From positions 13,865,001 through 13,929,000 of the forward strand of contig NC_058198.1 in the NCBI RefSeq assembly GCF_907165205.1: DNA of 64,000 bases, read 5' to 3'. A program made the position numbers and the translations under genes. Below, one piece after another: positions 10,190 to 20,218 of the stretch. The stretch comes from Coccinella septempunctata. Its lineage: Eukaryota > Arthropoda > Insecta > Coleoptera > Coccinellidae. Each line of letters opens with the position of its first letter. The first letter of the stretch is position 1. Under the pieces are notes generated by a model. The model worked only from the letters and a program-made list of their open reading frames with translations, was not told where the DNA came from and did no database searches.

Positions 10190-12430
10190 TAGTCTATCCA
10201 AATCCGAGAGGCCAGCGTAAACAAACTGACTAACGCGTGATCTTATTTAAGGTACTCCTCTTATTGGTCAAAGCTTCAGGAACGCCATGTTTGCAGGTGG
10301 GAGTAATGCAGTACCGCATTACGTTTGATTCATTGATTGTATGCGAATTGTTGTGCAGAACTGCAGAGATCATTCATTGCTTTTTCTTTCGTAAATTGGT
10401 TTATAGTTGTAGCAAGTTATTCAAGTTACAAGCATTTAAGATAATGTCAAGTACTGATACTGCTGAGGAATCGCGTGTTGACTTAAGTCCTCCAAAAAAG
10501 AGACGTCTGAAACGACACTTCAGTGCCGAGATAAAAGATATGATTTTGAATACTTATAAAATTGAGATTATTCAAAATGCAGGAATGTGTTTAAAGGACG
10601 TAGAACTCCGAGTTGCTGAGAGACTTGGCATTGGAGCTCGAAGTGTTAGGAGAATTATTTCCGAATACATAAATTCCGGTGTTCTATCACAGCCGGCAAC
10701 AAATCAAAATCGGACCACCAAATGGGAGTCCTTATCAGATTTCGATAAAAATGTAATACGGCGAAAAGTTCACGAGTTTTTCTTCAGAAATGAACACCCG
10801 ACTATAGAGAAAGTATTAAAAATAGTTAATGAAGACTCGAACTTGCCAAATTTTAAGAAGAGTACCTTCTCTATAATATTGAAAAAACTTAATTTCAAAT
10901 ATGGACGTCGCCAACGCAACAGTTTTTTAATGAACCGTGACGACATTAAATGTTGGAGAAGAAACTATCTCACGAAAATTAGGACCTTCCGTGATGAAAA
11001 CAGGAAGATTTACTGCTTGGATGAAACTTGGGTAAATACCGGTCATACTAAATCCAAAGTGTGGACCGATGAAACAGTTACATCTTCTCGGCAAGCGTTA
11101 CTTGCTGGATTATCTACTGGATTAAAAATCCGTCTGGGAAGGTCTTGAATTTTGAGTTTAACCCTTTGGTTTCATAAAGCTTGATCAGAGAATCAACGAT
11201 CGAGTGACGGATGAACGTCAATTAAATTTCAGTCGATAAGTTGGTCATAAGCATTCTGAATATCATTCTTTCACCAAATAATTATCTATACACACCCATT
11301 TGATGATTCTCAACTGCTACTCCTCCAATATATTCGGAAATATGAAAGTTTCAATGATTTCCTTCGGGAAATCGAATGCCAAATCGTTGATCGAGCAATC
11401 AAAGTTTTGTGAAACTTGATGTAAGTACCTTTTTGGTGGAAAACAATTTCAACATTCTTTTTCAAATGAAAAGTGAATATATTTTTCCAGGCAAAGGGCA
11501 AAGAATTATAGTGTGTCATATTGGCAGTGACACTGGTTTTTTAACTGGAGGACTCTGGACTTTCCAATCCAAAAAAACTGGTGACTACCATGAAGAAATG
11601 GATGGTCAGTCCTTCGAAAAGTGGTCGAGGGTATAGTTCCTAAATTGGAGGAAAATTCTATAGTAGTTTTAGATAATGCTCCTTACCATTCAAGGAAAAT
11701 GGAAAAAATTCCTAATGCACAATTCAGAAAGAGTGATATCCAACAATGGTTGAGGGAGAAAAATATTGATTTCACCCCTGACCTCATAAAAGCGCAATAG
11801 TTGCAGATAGTCAGGCAGAACAAAGAAAACTTTGAAAAATACATTGTGGATGAAACCGCAAAGGCCCAAAATATTACTGTACTTAGATTACCGCCCTACC
11901 ACTGCGAACTGAACCCTATTGAATTGATTTGGGCCGATGTCAAGAATTTTGTGGCAGATAAAAACACCACATTTAAAATGGCTGACGTCCAAAATCTTTT
12001 TCAAGAGGCTCTCTCACGGGTTACTTCCGAAAGATGGAGAAAGTGCGTGAAACATGTCAAACAAAAAGTTGAGGTAGACATGTGGAAACTGGATAATATT
12101 ATGGATGATATAACACCAGTCATCGTCAACTTAGAGGAAAGTTCTGCATCTTCTGACGACACTACGGGGTAGTCACTTTTACAAAAAAAATATTGTTACA
12201 CATTTATATACATAGTATTTATTAAAGTGGGAACTTTAGATTAATTGTTCATTACTGAGACTCGTAGATAAGCATACACATTTTTCACCGGAACTGGAAC
12301 ACTCAAAAAGTTTTAAAATATAACGCTCTCGGAATTGAATTTATTAGTACACCTCTGCGTTATCACGTTCTTGACGCGTGATCACTTCATGCTGCAATGT
12401 TTACCGCTGGCCTCTTGGATTTATATACTA
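10190..12430 (+). mobile_element. DD82E IS630/Tc1/mariner-type transposon (Sailor-like)
   Basis: Imperfect inverted ends (left TAGTCTATCCAAATCCGAGA, right reverse complement TAGTATATAAATCCAAGAGG) are flanked by TA at 10,188-10,189 and 12,431-12,432. Removing the unit rejoins copia reading at a single TA. The length is 2.24 kb. It encodes a DDE transposase in which the second Asp and the Glu are separated by 82 residues. That spacing matches the DD82E family I know as Sailor; the family name is from memory, the spacing is counted. Confidence 0.85.
10444..12172 (+). pseudogene. DD82E transposase, broken
   Basis: ATG 10,444 opens a basic N-terminal region (PPKKRRLKRHF) and a helix-turn-helix segment. 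The first catalytic Asp lies in CLDETWVNTGHT (near 11,020), the second in VLDNAPYHS (codon 11,672), and the Glu in NPIELIW (codon 11,921). Coding is interrupted from about 11,130 to 11,490 by about 355 bp that ends in a splice-acceptor-like TTTTTCCAG. Beyond it are a frameshift near 11,630 and an in-frame TAG at 11,798-11,800. Chemistry would be cut-and-paste transposition into TA; this copy is dead. Confidence 0.8.
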
Positions 12431-12475
12431 TAGATGAAATTGTATATATGGATTTGCCTCAGATTTTTCCATATA
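12431..12475 (+). pseudogene. Copia no. 1 reverse transcriptase shard
   Basis: A short copia stretch (DEIVYMDLPQIF) between the DD82E right end and the errantivirus. It continues the reading from 10,189 and ends in TATA (12,472-12,475), the left copy of the errantivirus target duplication. Confidence 0.75.
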
Positions 12476-12762
12476 ATTACATAATCCTAACCCTTATTAA
12501 TTTAAATTAGACTTTTGTTTGTTTCCTATTTGAATCTACATATAGCTATACAATATTAATATTACGCAATAGTGCACCTGCATCCTTATCTCTTTTAAGA
12601 TAACCCAATGTTATAAATATCAATTCATTCAGGATGCAAGAGGAGAATTAATTCAGAAGTCAATCAGTCTCATTACATAGAGTAGTCTCTAGTCACTGCT
12701 GTAAATTTCCAAAATAAAGTTTGTGTTTTTAAAAACGGAATTTTCATCGTAAAAAATATAAT
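12476..12762 (+). repeat. 5' LTR of errantivirus
   Basis: 287 bp starting ATTACATAATCC and ending TATAAT. It aligns end to end with 24,374-24,660 with few differences. It is separated from the primer-binding site by an extra 88 bp. Confidence 0.85.
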
Positions 12763-12850
12763 TATGTGAATTTGAAACTGCTTAAGTTTTAAGGTTAAAA
12801 AAGACCTTTTATGGACTTAAAAACGGAATTTTCATCGTAAAAAATATAAT
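12763..12850 (+). repeat. 88-bp extra tract between 5' LTR and primer-binding site
   Basis: The first 58 bp (12,763-12,820) equal 24,661-24,718, which is copia sequence outside the 3' LTR, with one difference. The next 30 bp (12,821-12,850) repeat the last 30 bp of the LTR. The tract therefore looks copied from across the 3' LTR border. Confidence 0.85.
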
Positions 12851-12868
12851 TGGCGACGAGGTCTGGGA
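12851..12868 (+). other. Primer-binding site of errantivirus
   Basis: TGGCGACGAGGTCTGGGA begins with TGG directly after the final TATAAT, the position and form expected for tRNA-primed minus-strand synthesis in gypsy elements. Confidence 0.7.
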
Positions 12869-13377
12869 TTGTGCCAATTTGTGTGAAAAGCAGAAAACCT
12901 GGAATTGTGCCTGAGAAGCCGAGAATCCAGAGCGTCCACGAATTGTCAGTATCAACTGTCCAGCACAACCAAAGAACAAGGTGAAACACCGTAGGAGTCC
13001 GATTGATCGAGTAGCGCCCTTCGACGGCTTCAAAAGACAACTTTAAGGAATACAACGTGGTGAGCAAGTCCTGAATTTTTTCCCCCAGTCTAATAACCTG
13101 GCCCAAAGTTATCATTCTTTTTCCCAGTTTTGAGCGTAAAACCGGTACCAAAGTTTTTTCTAGGTTTCTTCTAAAAAAACCGATTATCAAAGTTTTTCCT
13201 AGGTTTTTCATTATTAAAACCGATTACGAAGAGTTTTTTCTAGGTTTCTTTCAAAAAAAACCCGATAATAACGTGAATTTTTTAATATTGAATAATTATT
13301 TAAAATAACGAAATCTCAAGATTACTTCAATTAAGCATTTTTCCTTCAAAAAGAATAAAAAAGTAAATAAATTTAAA

Positions 13378-14499
13378 ATGGCTACGGAAAGAATAGATTT
13401 GTCTATTGCAGAAAAATTTGGCATGCTATTACCTCAATTTTCAGGTATAGAAAATGAGTTGCATTCGTTTATTCAAAATGCTGAAGATTATTTAATGATG
13501 TTCGCTAATGAGAACCAAATTGTTAAAAATTATTGCTTTGCTGTTGTAAAATCGAAATTAATTGATAGAGCTCGTGCTGAAGTATTAACTTCCGATATTC
13601 CGAATAATTGGGAACTTCTCAAACAATTTCTCTATACTAAATTTGGAGATCTTATCAACCTAGACGTATTAATCCACCAGTTACAATTTTTAAATAAAAA
13701 GCCACATGAAGATTTATTGAATTTTATAGAACGCATAATTGCCTTGAAAATACGAATTGATTATCGAATTGATGCAGATCCAATGACTGATCCAGAAAAA
13801 TTACTGTATAAAACGAATATTCTAAAAATTTGCAAATCAGTGTTAATTTCAAATTCACCCTCCGAATTAAGAACGCATTTAATTATGCATAATGACTATA
13901 GCTTTGATGATACTGTAAATGCTGTGAAAGATTATATTTCTAATTTAGAACAATACGAATTACTCGATAGAAGCAGACGGAATAAGCCTCAACAGATTCA
14001 TAAGAATAACTTTTCTAATAATTTTAACCAAAATAATCGAAAAATGAATTTTACACATTTTAATCGCCCAGCAAATAATTACAATCGTCCTAATTTTAAT
14101 CATTTTAATCAAAATAATCAAAGAAATGCGCAATTTCCTTCGCAACCGATACACTTCAATCAACGTCCAGTAAAATATAATTATCCGACAAATCAGCAAG
14201 TATTTGGAAATCGATATAATAAAAATGATAATCAAAATGTTTTTAAACCAAATCCTAATTATCGAAATAATAGTCCTCCAGAAAGAATGTCTATTCAAAG
14301 CAGAAATTATCCTCAAAAACGTCCAAATTATTCTTCACAATATGATATAAATCCTCAAAGAAGATTTGTAAATGAGAATCCGAAACCTAATTTTACGTTT
14401 GAAGAATTAACGCATGTACAATCTACTTCTAAAGATCCTGTTCGTTATCCTAGTAATGAAAATTTTCACGAAACGCCTCAAGAAGAGCCATTGGCTTAA
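13378..14499 (+). CDS. gag: Errantivirus Gag
   Basis: Uninterrupted 373-residue frame from ATG 13,378. The N-terminal two thirds is helical capsid-like (LPQFSGIENELHSFIQNAED near the start). The C-terminal third is strongly Asn/Gln-rich and basic (FNQNNR repeats, residues about 210-320) and replaces the usual zinc knuckle; errantivirus Gags commonly lack one. It would form the particle and bind genomic RNA. The protease frame begins in the -1 frame before this stop. Confidence 0.85.
   Translation: MATERIDLSIAEKFGMLLPQFSGIENELHSFIQNAEDYLMMFANENQIVKNYCFAVVKSKLIDRARAEVLTSDIPNNWELLKQFLYTKFGDLINLDVLIHQLQFLNKKPHEDLLNFIERIIALKIRIDYRIDADPMTDPEKLLYKTNILKICKSVLISNSPSELRTHLIMHNDYSFDDTVNAVKDYISNLEQYELLDRSRRNKPQQIHKNNFSNNFNQNNRKMNFTHFNRPANNYNRPNFNHFNQNNQRNAQFPSQPIHFNQRPVKYNYPTNQQVFGNRYNKNDNQNVFKPNPNYRNNSPPERMSIQSRNYPQKRPNYSSQYDINPQRRFVNENPKPNFTFEELTHVQSTSKDPVRYPSNENFHETPQEEPLA
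14460..14466 (+). promoter_or_regulatory. Candidate -1 ribosomal slippery site
   Basis: The heptamer AAATTTT sits in the zero frame as A AAT TTT, matching the X XXY YYZ pattern, 31 bases before the gag stop codon. The -1 frame is open from here into the protease. The position is right for gag-pol frameshifting; no downstream RNA structure was tested. Confidence 0.4.
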
Positions 14500-14777
14500 A
14501 TAATTCATTAGATCATTCTAATCAATTACCTTATATTGAGTTTTCAAATCCAAAGTGTAAATTATTAATTGATAGCGGATGTTCAGTTTGTTTAATAGAT
14601 CCAAAATTTGCATACAATAATTTCCCTAAGAATATTTTCAAAGAATCGACTACATTAACTGCTTGTTTTAGAAAGCAAACTTCTGATGAAAAAGTTTTAC
14701 TACCATTATTTTCAGAATTCAGAACAGATGATTTTCATCCTTTTATTTTGTATAAATTTCATAAAAATTATGATGGT

Positions 14778-14782
<5 letters not shown>
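14500..14782 (+). pseudogene. Errantivirus protease fragment
   Basis: In the -1 frame relative to gag, the aspartic protease active site reads LLIDSGCSVCLIDPK (about 14,554-14,598). Coding is cut at about 14,778-14,782 by the LINE insertion and resumes at 19,157 (IGVDFLNKYGLNLDF). TTAAT occurs at both junctions (14,778-14,782 and 19,157-19,161). Confidence 0.8.
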
Positions 14783-14809
<27 letters not shown>

Positions 14810-14811
14810 TT
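14783..14811. repeat. (AAT)n microsatellite, LINE 3' tail
   Basis: About ten AAT units. On the minus strand they follow the end of the reverse transcriptase gene, so they are best read as the LINE's simple-repeat tail. Confidence 0.8.
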
Positions 14812-14887
14812 TATTTAATCCCTTGAGACATGGTTCATGTATAGGACAAGTCATTTTACAACCAAAAGAAAAGAAAAACAATATATT

Positions 14888-16191
14888 TCATTCAATAACA
14901 GAGCTCAAAAATTCACTTTTGCTGTAGAAACATTTCTCCAGCAGAAGCTCCTTGAGTTCCCTCTTAAATCTATAATATTCTAAATTTTTTAGCCAATTTG
15001 GCAGATTGTTATAAAGTTTAATTCCACTATACATAGGTGAATTCTCAAATTTTGATGTTCTATGCACAGGGATTGAGATAGTGTTCTTATGCCTTGTATT
15101 ATATTCATGATATTGAGAGCATTTCATGAGAGACTGAGTATTGTTGTGAATATGTAATAAAGATCTTAAGATATAAATACATGGAAAGCTCATTATTCTA
15201 TGTTCCAAAAACATTGGCTTGCAGGACTCCTGGGGTTTGAGACCGAAGATCAGTCGAATTATTCTCTTCTGAGCAATAAAAACCTCCCTACCGCCTGCTG
15301 ACCATCCCCATAGAATGACGTTGTAATTCATATGTGAGAATGCCATTGAGTAATAAATACTAATCAACACACCTGGCGGAAATATATTTTTTAAACGTTT
15401 CAGTGCAAAAAAGGCACTGCTGAGCTTTTTGCAGACAGACTCGGTATGACTCTGCCAATTTAAATTTTTGTCAACCTTCAGGCCCAAAAACTTCACACAC
15501 TCAGAAGATTCTAATCTTCCCAGAGGAAGATCAAGAACCAACTTTTCAACAGATTCGCGTATCTGAAAGTGAACTAGATTTGTCTTATCAACGTTCAGTA
15601 TCAGAGAATTTTTCCGGCACCAGTCCGAAAAATACTCTACCAACATTTCGCATCTACTCTTTAGTTCCCGTAAGCTTGATGCTGTTATCAAGAAGGACGT
15701 GTCGTCCGCAAACAACAAGATTCTAAAATCAAACAGGATGATGAAGTATATTTTAATAGAGTCCGGTAAATCATTTACAAATAAAATAAACAAAAGTGGC
15801 CCCAACACAGATCCCTGTGGTACACCCACTTGAATAGGATAATCTTTAGAACTTTTTTGATTACTGTAGACAAACATTTTTCTATCCGCAAGATAACTTT
15901 TAACCCATTCGAGAAAAATTCCCCTGAATCCTAGATGGTATAGTTTTTCCAAGATGAATTCAAAATTCAGACAATCGAACGCCCGAGATTCGTCGAAAAA
16001 CAACCCTGCCACAAAAAGTCCACTATCCAGGCAGCCATGTACATAGTCTACCAGTTGACATGCCGCGGTCTCAGTTGACCTACCAACTCGAAATCCATGC
16101 TGGCAACTTGTTATTGTTGAGAACTTATTGAGGTAATTCATCATCCTTTCATACACTAGCCTCTCCATCACCTTCGCCAAAGAGCTCAATA
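14888..16191 (-). pseudogene. LINE reverse transcriptase, C-terminal part
   Basis: Read on the minus strand: LSSLAKVMERLVYERMM, then HGFRVGRSTETAA, FFDESRAFDC, GVPQGSVLGPLLFILFVND and the catalytic LLFADDTSF. The palm motifs are intact across this 1.3-kb stretch. Its N-terminal residues lie beyond the Tc1 insertion, where the sequence continues at 17,754. The open frame extends artificially into the Tc1 end. Confidence 0.85.
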
Positions 16192-16193
16192 TA

Positions 16194-17751
16194 CACTCAG
16201 AGGCAAAATTAACCGGCCACCCATCTCGAATCGCATATGGTTTGTTTTCCATAAGTTTTTCTTCGACAACTTGGCGCAATGTGATGAGTGGGGGAAATCG
16301 ACAACCAATAAAACAATCATACATATGTTTTGTTAACTTCTTTCCTTTTTATTCAACAATAATGAGTTCAGTCGGAAGTTGACATTCTCGTCGCAACGTT
16401 AATGTACAGGATAAATTTGTTTTAAAGCGTTGTGATAAAATTTTTTCCAATAAAACCGAGGTGTTGGGAAGCCGTTATTTTCTCCACCCTAAAAAAATGC
16501 CATTGGACGCAGCCGGAGCAGCTAAGGCTGTAGCACTTGAAGACGCTGGGTTCAGCCAGCGTATGATTGGAAGACTGCTTGGATATCCAAGAACCACGAT
16601 ACAAGATGCTATTCGGCGTTACAGAGATACTGCTTTGTACACAAGAAGGCCAGGACAGGGTCGTAGAAGGTGTACATCAGAGAGAGATGATCGTTACATC
16701 TCGAACGTTATGCGAAATCGGTTCACAACAGCGTCTGAGGCTCGTAACCGCTTGTTTGAGGTACGGAATATTAGTGTGAGTCTTCGAACAATAAGAAGAA
16801 GGTTGGCGGAGAGGGATTTCAGAGCATATAGACCAGCTCGAGTCCCAGAACTGACCACAGTTCATAGAAGAGCGAGACTTGAATTTGCCCGAGAACACAT
16901 AAATTGGACTTCCGAACAATGGAAAGCTGTTCTCTTCACGAATGAATCGAGAATTGCTTTACGACATCCTGATGGACGTCAGCGAGTGTATAGACGCCGT
17001 GGTGAGAGGTTTGCTGAAGGCTGTTTGGTGCAAACAGTAGGTTTCGAAGGTGGGTCGATCATGGTGTGAGGTGGCATTGCTTACGACGCCCGTACAGAGT
17101 TGGTCGTCTCTGATAGAGGCAGCGTTGATGCTCACAGGTACGTGACAGAAGTCCTTGAACAACATGTCATTCCTTTTGCGCCATTAATAGGCGATAATTT
17201 TATTTTAATGCACGACAACGCTCGTGCACACACCTCCAGAGTGGTCACCGAATACTTGGACGACGTCAATATTCGACGATTACCGTGGACAGCTCGAAGT
17301 CCAGGTTTAAACCCTATAGAACATGTATGGGACAATCTAAAAAGACGGATCTGGAGTCGTGTGCCAGTTCCTACGACCATGAGTGAGCTAAAAGCTGCAG
17401 CCTTTGAGGAGTGGGAAAATATTCCACAAAGGGATATTCAAAATATTATGGATGGGCTCCCGAATCGGTTACAGGAGGTTATTAGGGCTAGAGGAGGAAA
17501 TACGCGATAGTAATGCGATGATTCAGAGCGATTTTTTCTTTTAATTTATCATTTTTATTTTCTGTAAGTTGACTGCAAAACGATATTTCTTTATTTTATG
17601 TTTCAATTAAACTATTTTACATTCAACATCAGTCTTTTTTTTACTATAAAGGTTTGCCCGATGTAAAAATATCACATAATTAATTGAATTACCATAGAAT
17701 TTCGAATGAATTCGTATAATGTAGGTGGCCGGTTAATTTTGCCCCTGAGTG
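16194..17751 (+). mobile_element. Tc1-type transposon inserted in the LINE
   Basis: Inverted ends of about 28 bp (CACTCAG.GGCAAAATTAAC) with TA on both sides (16,192-16,193 and 17,752-17,753). Removing it rejoins the LINE reading NYRPIS to SSLAKVM. 1558 bp, a normal Tc1 length. It encodes one DD34E transposase. Confidence 0.9.
16497..17510 (+). pseudogene. Tc1 DD34E transposase with one stop
   Basis: The first likely start is ATG 16,497. Paired-like helix-turn-helix domains (AKAVALEDAGFSQRMIGRLL and following) come before the catalytic core. The first catalytic position reads FTNES, where Tc1 proteins have Asp, so it is changed to Asn. The second Asp is in HDNARAH and the Glu is in NPIEHVWD, 34 residues apart. 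A TGA at 17,067-17,069 lies where the family has MVWGG. With 337 codons the frame is otherwise complete, so decay is slight. Confidence 0.9.
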
Positions 17752-17753
17752 TA

Positions 17754-17992
17754 GATATCGGACGATAATTAGCTACATCGTCAATTGCATTTTTCTTTTT
17801 ATAAATAGGGATAACCTCCGTCTTAAGAACAGAAGGAAACCTTCCGGATGTTATTGAAGCATTGACGAGGTGGGCAAGATGCTCAGAGATCTGAGGAGCT
17901 ATCGCCTTTAAGGCTCTCATTGAAATTATATCTCTTGCGCAACTAACTTTGTTCTTTAAGTTTCTGATGACGCTCACAGCATCATCGGGCAA
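17754..17992 (-). pseudogene. LINE reverse transcriptase, N-terminal part
   Basis: The minus strand reads PDDAVSVIRNLKNK, then the reverse transcriptase opening VIPIYKKK and NYRPIS, ending exactly at the Tc1 insertion. A frameshift near 17,975-17,992 separates it from the endonuclease frame. Confidence 0.8.
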
Positions 17993-19156
17993 AACTGGAA
18001 AGAAAAAAAGGTGTTATCTGATAGAACCTGTGTCGTACAGGATGTGGACCTGTTGTTACCATAGTGCTCGCTGAGGCTGATAACACTGATACTGGAGAAA
18101 TACTCACCGAAACACTCAGCCACCTCTGATGGGTCGGAGATGATCATACCATTTCTTTTTAGAACAATTTTTCGAGAGGAGTGATCAGTGCCCAATTCAC
18201 CTCGGACTAAATTCCAGATGGTCCTATTTTTATTGTTCGAGTGATCCAGAACTCCCTCAAAATAGTTGGACTTAGTGAGCTTCAAAAGACTTGTGTATTG
18301 CCTTTTGGCTTTCCTATATTGTTGTTTGGACTCATCAGTTTTCAGATTCTGGCACAACCAATGAAGATTCTTTAGGTTACTACTCGCTTGCCTGACCTCA
18401 GCCGTAATCCAATCAGGCTGTCCCCTCGAAACAGAACGAGTTCTCTTGAGCGGACAAGCAGAGTCGATCAGAGATGTCAAAATATCACAAAAACGATCAA
18501 ACATGATGTCAACATCATGGGACTCATAGACTGCATCAAAGTTAGAACATGAGACCATCAGCGAAAGATCTTCAAGATTTTCATCAGATAACAACCGAAA
18601 AGTGAGCGGAATGGCCTCAGATGATGCGATAAAATTCTCACAGTTAAAAGAAAGAACAATCACCCTATGGTCACCGATGTCTGTATCGATGACTTTCGTG
18701 GAAATGAGGCCACTACTTACATTCGTAAGAATGTAGTCCAGCTTACTGGAACTCGTGATTCCGTGCCTGTTGGTGAACACCCTAGTAGGTTCAGTAGAAG
18801 TTACGCTTAGGTCGAAGCTAATCTGCAAATTTTCTAAGTAGCTGTGGGGTTCAAAGTAATTTATATTGAGATCACCACATACAAAAATTTCTCTGGAACC
18901 TGTGAGACAGAAATCCAGGATATATGAAAAGGTCTCAGAGAACAACTCCAAATCACCACCAGGAGGCCTGTAGCAACTAATAACGCATATATTTTTAAAT
19001 GAATCATTTTTTATGTTTATAGCACAAAATTCACATTGTTGCTCCAATGAAAATTTCTGAATATGCTTTATTTGGACAGTATGAAATGTGGATTTAACAT
19101 AAATAAGTGATCCACCATGTTGGCGTGTTGGTCGACAATATGACGCGGCTATAACA
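17974..19156 (-). pseudogene. LINE endonuclease, 5'-truncated
   Basis: Apurinic-like endonuclease typical of jockey-type ORF2. Visible: GGSLIYVK, CVISCYRPPGG, VCGDLNINY, KLDYILTN and the terminal GDHRVIVLSF. The N-terminal catalytic segment is missing. The region between endonuclease and reverse transcriptase follows to 17,974. The open frame begins inside the antisense errantivirus pol, which is an artefact of the junction. Confidence 0.85.
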
Positions 19157-20218
19157 TTAATTGGTGTAGATTTCTTGAATAAATACGGCCTTAACTTAGA
19201 TTTCAAAAATCAAATTATTTTTAATGATAATTGTCAAATACCTTTTTACTACCAACAAGTTTGTCAAAATCAAACAGAGATTCCAATTGATTTAAGTCAT
19301 TTAGAACCGAAATTAAATAGTCAATTAATGAAAATACTGCAAACAAATGAAGAAGTACTTCAACTTCCTGGTCAACCCCTCAATTTTTCAAACAGAGTAA
19401 AACATAAAATTCGTACGACTGATGATGTCCCTGTCCATTGTAAAATTTATAGATATCCTGAAATTCATCGCGAAGAAGTGAAAAGTCAAATTAAAGACAT
19501 GTTAGATAAAAAGATTATTCGACCGAGTATTTCCCCATGGTCTTTTCCAGTTGCTATTGTTCCAAAGAAACAAGATTTATCAGGTAAAACAAAATGGCGT
19601 ATGGCAATTGATTATAGAAAATTAAACGATAAAACAATTGATGATAAATATCCTCTACCTCAAATTGAAAGCATACTAGACAAATTAGGAAATAAAAAAT
19701 ATTTTACCGTGCTTGATTTAGCGTCCGGATTTCATCAAATAGAAGTTGATGAAGATTCAATTGAAAAAACAGCTTTTACTGTTGAAGATGGTCACTATGA
19801 ATTTCTAAGAATGCCTTTCGGTTTAAAAAATGCTCCGGCATCTTTTCAAAGATTAATGAATGACGTTTTGAAAAAATATATTGGAAAAATATGCTATATT
19901 TACATGGATGATGTTATTATATTTTCTGATGCACCCGAACAACACTTAGCTGACATTCATACTATTCTTGAAGCTTTACAGAAAGATAATTTGAAAATAC
20001 AATTAGACAAATGTCACTTTTTCAAAAATTAAATTGAATTTTTAGGACATATCATTACCCCTGAAGGAATTAAACCCAATCCAAATAAATTAAAAGCGGT
20101 TAAGCATTTCCCTATTCCTAAAACACAAAAAGAAATTAAGTCATTTCTTGGTTTAGTTGGTTAATATAGAAAATTCATTCCTAATTTCGCGAAAATTACG
20201 AAACCATTAACGACATGT
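19157..20218 (+). pseudogene. Errantivirus reverse transcriptase
   Basis: Resumes the pol frame after the LINE. Motifs: IRPSISPWSFPVAIVPKK, WRMAIDYRKLN, FTVLDLASGFHQI, FGLKNAPASFQRLMN and the catalytic YMDDVIIFS (near 19,900). Two TAA codons interrupt the frame, at 20,030-20,032 and 20,162-20,164; the frame itself does not shift before 21,772. It would copy the genomic RNA into DNA. Confidence 0.9.

Larger units (their letters stand above)
14783..19156 (-). mobile_element. 5'-truncated jockey-like LINE inserted in errantivirus pol
   Basis: Minus-strand endonuclease and reverse transcriptase with an ATT microsatellite tail at the 3' end (14,783-14,811) and TTAAT at both junctions. The 5' end is truncated inside the endonuclease domain, as is common for target-primed insertion. 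Without the Tc1 element inside it, the LINE is about 2.8 kb. The clade is not settled; it is jockey/CR1-like by its motifs. Confidence 0.85.

Noticed and set aside
13960..14316. Minus-strand 118-codon open frame
   Set aside because: Shadow of the Asn-rich gag coding on the plus strand.
17974..19206. LINE endonuclease beginning with the Met at 19,206
   Set aside because: The first 16 or so residues are antisense errantivirus sequence; the LINE is truncated at about 19,156.
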